Of a stretch of DNA of 64,000 bases, positions 62,427 to 64,000 are shown one piece after another. The translations under genes were made by a program, and so were the position numbers. This DNA comes from Paenibacillus macerans. Lineage in GTDB: Bacteria; Bacillota; Bacilli; Paenibacillales; Paenibacillaceae. The notes beneath the pieces were generated by a model. The model saw nothing but the letters and a program-made list of their open reading frames with translations, did not search any database and was not told the origin of the DNA. The stretch's first letter is position 1, and each line of letters begins with the position of its first letter. Location of the stretch: positions 242,319 through 306,318 of the forward strand of contig NZ_JAMBOE010000007.1 of assembly GCF_023715465.1 (NCBI RefSeq), written 5' to 3'.

Positions 62427-62680
62427 TGCTCTCCCTCGGGTGTAAACCATGTCATGTCCTTAAAGTGAGGCGGCAACTCTCTTTCGGGTAGGGTTATTTC
62501 TGCGTAGTGATCGCTTTTCAGGCAATATCTGACTACGTCGTTCTGATTGCACCACTTCCATTCGCCTTCATGTTCCAAAATCGTACATATTTCCAAATCT
62601 TCGTTTTGACCACTTGCAACAAGGTAATATCCTTCTGCCTTTGGCGGATTCTCTGGATCATATTTCACCCAAGGTATCAT
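62423..62680 (-). CDS. Phage protein resembling DUF551, 85 residues
   Basis: MIPWVKYDPENPPKAEGYYL, VASGQNEDLEICTILEHEGE and HYAEITLPERELPPHFKDMT. The W-x-x-Y-x-P-E-N-P-P start and YYLV strand recall DUF551. Overlaps the next gene by four bases. Confidence 0.6.
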   Translation of the reverse strand: MIPWVKYDPENPPKAEGYYLVASGQNEDLEICTILEHEGEWKWCNQNDVVRYCLKSDHYAEITLPERELPPHFKDMTWFTPEGEQ

Positions 62681-63003
62681 GCTTCTTCACTACCTTTCAT
62701 AGCAAGTAGGAAAGCTTTGGATATAACTTCTGGAGCATTGTCACCTTCGACAGAATCAATGAGGCGAATATCTGATTCCCATATGTTGCAAGTATAGGTT
62801 CCGTTTGTAACGCATACTTCGATCTGGTAATAGTTGCTTGCTAAACTTTCTATCAGTCCCCAAGCTGTCGCTATGTCAGAGGAATAGTTAAAGTTACCCA
62901 TTTCATATGAGTATCTGAATAGCTTTTCATTTATGCCGCTTATCTCGGCTATCTCCCAATCAATCTTTTTGGGTTCCATGTTCAGTATCTCTTCCCGTGT
63001 CAT
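62677..63003 (-). CDS. Phage ABA-sandwich-like protein, 108 residues
   Basis: MTREEILNMEPKKIDWEIAE, NYSSDIATAWGLIESLASNY and YQIEVCVTNGTYTCNIWESD. The S-x-D-I-A-x-A-W pattern is typical for the phage ABA sandwich domain, common in early genes. Overlaps its neighbours by four bases. Confidence 0.7.
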   Translation of the reverse strand: MTREEILNMEPKKIDWEIAEISGINEKLFRYSYEMGNFNYSSDIATAWGLIESLASNYYQIEVCVTNGTYTCNIWESDIRLIDSVEGDNAPEVISKAFLLAMKGSEEA

Positions 63004-63311
63004 GCTTCCGCCTCCTTGCCATTTGAACTATTTAGCCATTCCATGATTCGGTCATACATAGGTACCGTTTCTCCATATCCAGACCCAAATATAATCATTC
63101 CTTCTTTACCAAATAGGCCATCAAATCGAATGGAGAAACACAAACCGTCTCGCATATCCCAATTGGGTCGTACATATTTTATGTTCTTGCATTTATTCAT
63201 TAGCTCCGGGTTGTTCCATACTTCATCTGATAGACCACCAAAACGATGCATAACCCATACAGCCGACATAATTCTGTCATATTGATCTTTGGTTAAGGCT
63301 AATTCCTTCAC
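63000..63311 (-). CDS. Hypothetical phage protein, 103 residues
   Basis: MKELALTKDQYDRIMSAVWV, then CKNIKYVRPNWDMRDGLCFS, GKEGMIIFGSGYGETVPMYD and RIMEWLNSSNGKEAEA. Alpha/beta, acidic end. Coupled by four-base overlaps on both sides. Not recognised. Confidence 0.6.
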   Translation of the reverse strand: MKELALTKDQYDRIMSAVWVMHRFGGLSDEVWNNPELMNKCKNIKYVRPNWDMRDGLCFSIRFDGLFGKEGMIIFGSGYGETVPMYDRIMEWLNSSNGKEAEA

Positions 63312-63622
63312 TTTGCTTCTTCCTCCTTCTCTAGAGGGTAAATGGACCGTATTCCATCCCTTATCCGCTTAACATGTTGATTATTCGGCCCGGCAATCAA
63401 CACTAACGATCCGAGTGCATCCCAAAGCAATTCCTTGGCCTTATCTGCACGTTCTTTCTCCGCTGCGTATTGTTGGAGCCAGTATTTCAATACCTCTTCT
63501 ACAGGTTCCTTCGGAACATCTTGGCCATGTGCTTGCGGAATCCATCCGTGAACCAGCGTTTTTGCGTGTTCATACTGTTCTATCAGTTCCATATCTTTTT
63601 GCCAGTCTCTAACCTCTGTCAT
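63308..63622 (-). CDS. Hypothetical phage protein, 104 residues
   Basis: MTEVRDWQKDMELIEQYEHA, VEEVLKYWLQQYAAEKERAD, KAKELLWDALGSLVLIAGPN and QHVKRIRDGIRSIYPLEKEE. Mostly one coiled helix, common in Bacillus phage early clusters. Function unknown. Confidence 0.6.
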   Translation of the reverse strand: MTEVRDWQKDMELIEQYEHAKTLVHGWIPQAHGQDVPKEPVEEVLKYWLQQYAAEKERADKAKELLWDALGSLVLIAGPNNQHVKRIRDGIRSIYPLEKEEEAK

Positions 63623-63625
63623 ACC

Positions 63626-63889
63626 CTACACATCCCCTTCTGAATACTCTCCTAAAAGATTCAGTTCAAAGTTCATATAACTCCGATCTTCGGCCTGTCT
63701 AACCGTCTTATCTTCGTAATCCACATGAAAATGTGTTCCGTTCAAAGTAATTTGCTTTGCATATGCGAATATGTTGATTTCATCCACCAAAACTATGTCG
63801 CCGTCACATTCGCGTTGATAAAAAAATCGTTGTTCCGGTTCAAGCTTGATTACGATTTCTTCAAACGATGGTTTAACCTGTTTAGTCAT
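63626..63889 (-). CDS. Hypothetical phage protein, 87 residues
   Basis: ATG at 63889 with TGGAGG 7 bases upstream. MTKQVKPSFEEIVIKLEPEQ, RFFYQRECDGDIVLVDEINI and THFHVDYEDKTVRQAEDRSY. Beta-rich. Overlaps the upstream gene end. Not recognised. Confidence 0.6.
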   Translation of the reverse strand: MTKQVKPSFEEIVIKLEPEQRFFYQRECDGDIVLVDEINIFAYAKQITLNGTHFHVDYEDKTVRQAEDRSYMNFELNLLGEYSEGDV

Positions 63890-64000
63890 GGGATACCTCC
63901 AGATCATCAAAGTACACGTCATACTCCTGACCGTCTTTAAGCACCGATATCATACATAGCCCCATAACCCTTACTTCTCCCAACTCGATGTGCTTCACCT
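63882..64000 (-). CDS. Phage early protein, cut by the window edge
   Basis: The visible 38 residues are VKHIELGEVRVMGLCMISVL, then KDGQEYDVYFDDLEVSHD and TAA. A GTG at 63998 may be the start, but the ribosome site would lie outside the window, so the gene could be longer. Stop overlaps the next gene start. Confidence 0.5.
   Translation of the reverse strand, partial: VKHIELGEVRVMGLCMISVLKDGQEYDVYFDDLEVSHD

Larger units (their letters stand above)
31475..64000. mobile_element. PBSX-like prophage with contractile tail, left part
   Basis: The element starts at the tRNA-Thr half and runs past the right edge. Gene order on the minus strand (right to left) is early genes, Xpf-like sigma, terminases, portal, MuF, scaffold, capsid, connectors, sheath, tube, chaperone, tape measure, baseplate, fibre, lysis. 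Sheath and baseplate J show a myovirus tail. The structural genes look intact, so it may be inducible or act as a tail-like bacteriocin. No integrase or main repressor is visible in the window. Confidence 0.93.

Overview
The window suggests a Gram-positive, low-GC spore-former of the Bacillales, most likely a Paenibacillus-type organism. This is inferred from the S-layer homology (SLH) surface protein, a DUF4179 anti-sigma/ECF pair, a KimA potassium transporter behind a c-di-AMP riboswitch, a secreted chitin-active LPMO with a cre site, and strong AGGAGG ribosome binding sites. About half of the window (1-31.4 kb) is chromosome; the rest (31.5 kb to the right edge) is a PBSX-like prophage with a contractile tail that runs out of the window.

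Chromosome. At the left edge is the end of a MerR-type regulator, a 28-bp dyad in a promoter with a 19-bp spacer, and an oxidoreductase. From 1.9 to 7.7 kb lies a worn accessory zone. It holds two intact small hydrophobic toxin genes of the Hol-Tox kind, each with a convergent antisense RNA, and a decayed third copy. It also holds a hicB whose hicA is reduced to 25 codons, a run of SUKH/HEAT immunity-type genes broken by frameshifts, fragments of a macro-domain protein, and a WYL regulator and a GyrI-like protein that are both cut at one junction. From 7.8 to 31.2 kb the genes look ordinary: a secreted propeller/Big_2 protein, PAP2 phosphatase, EVE protein, alpha-carbonic anhydrase, LPMO, KimA, a glycosyltransferase, a DUF457 membrane protein, a CorC-type protein with a sigma-like gene, a DUF1836 regulator, a 1245-residue SLH protein, ECF sigma/anti-sigma, a MetX-like hydrolase divergent from a LysR regulator, and a VOC protein.

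Prophage. The left attachment site is the 3' half of a tRNA-Thr(CGU) gene at 31.48-31.52 kb, still followed by its terminator. No integrase lies in the window, so int, the main repressor and the restored tRNA should lie to the right of 64 kb. The structural genes run leftward in classical order: small early genes and an Xpf-like sigma factor (60.9 kb), terminases, portal, MuF, scaffold, decoration, capsid, connectors, sheath, tube, chaperone with a -1 frameshift, tape measure, XkdP-Q-R-S-T-U baseplate genes, fibre, BhlA/holin/peptidase lysis genes. Between the lysis genes and attL (31.6-36 kb) is an accessory region with its own promoters: an XRE regulator, a ribbon-helix-helix repressor with a shared divergent operator, six tiny genes, a BRO-N antirepressor and a two-gene cassette.

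Most notable: the MuF head protein carries a C-terminal ADP-ribosyltransferase-like domain; a compact RNA with a possible pseudoknot is encoded antisense to the late operon at 37.5 kb; an SOS-box promoter at 32.4 kb faces attL; a membrane-anchored cargo gene followed by a terminator sits inside the tail operon; and the chromosomal accessory zone combines type I toxin loci with decaying immunity genes.
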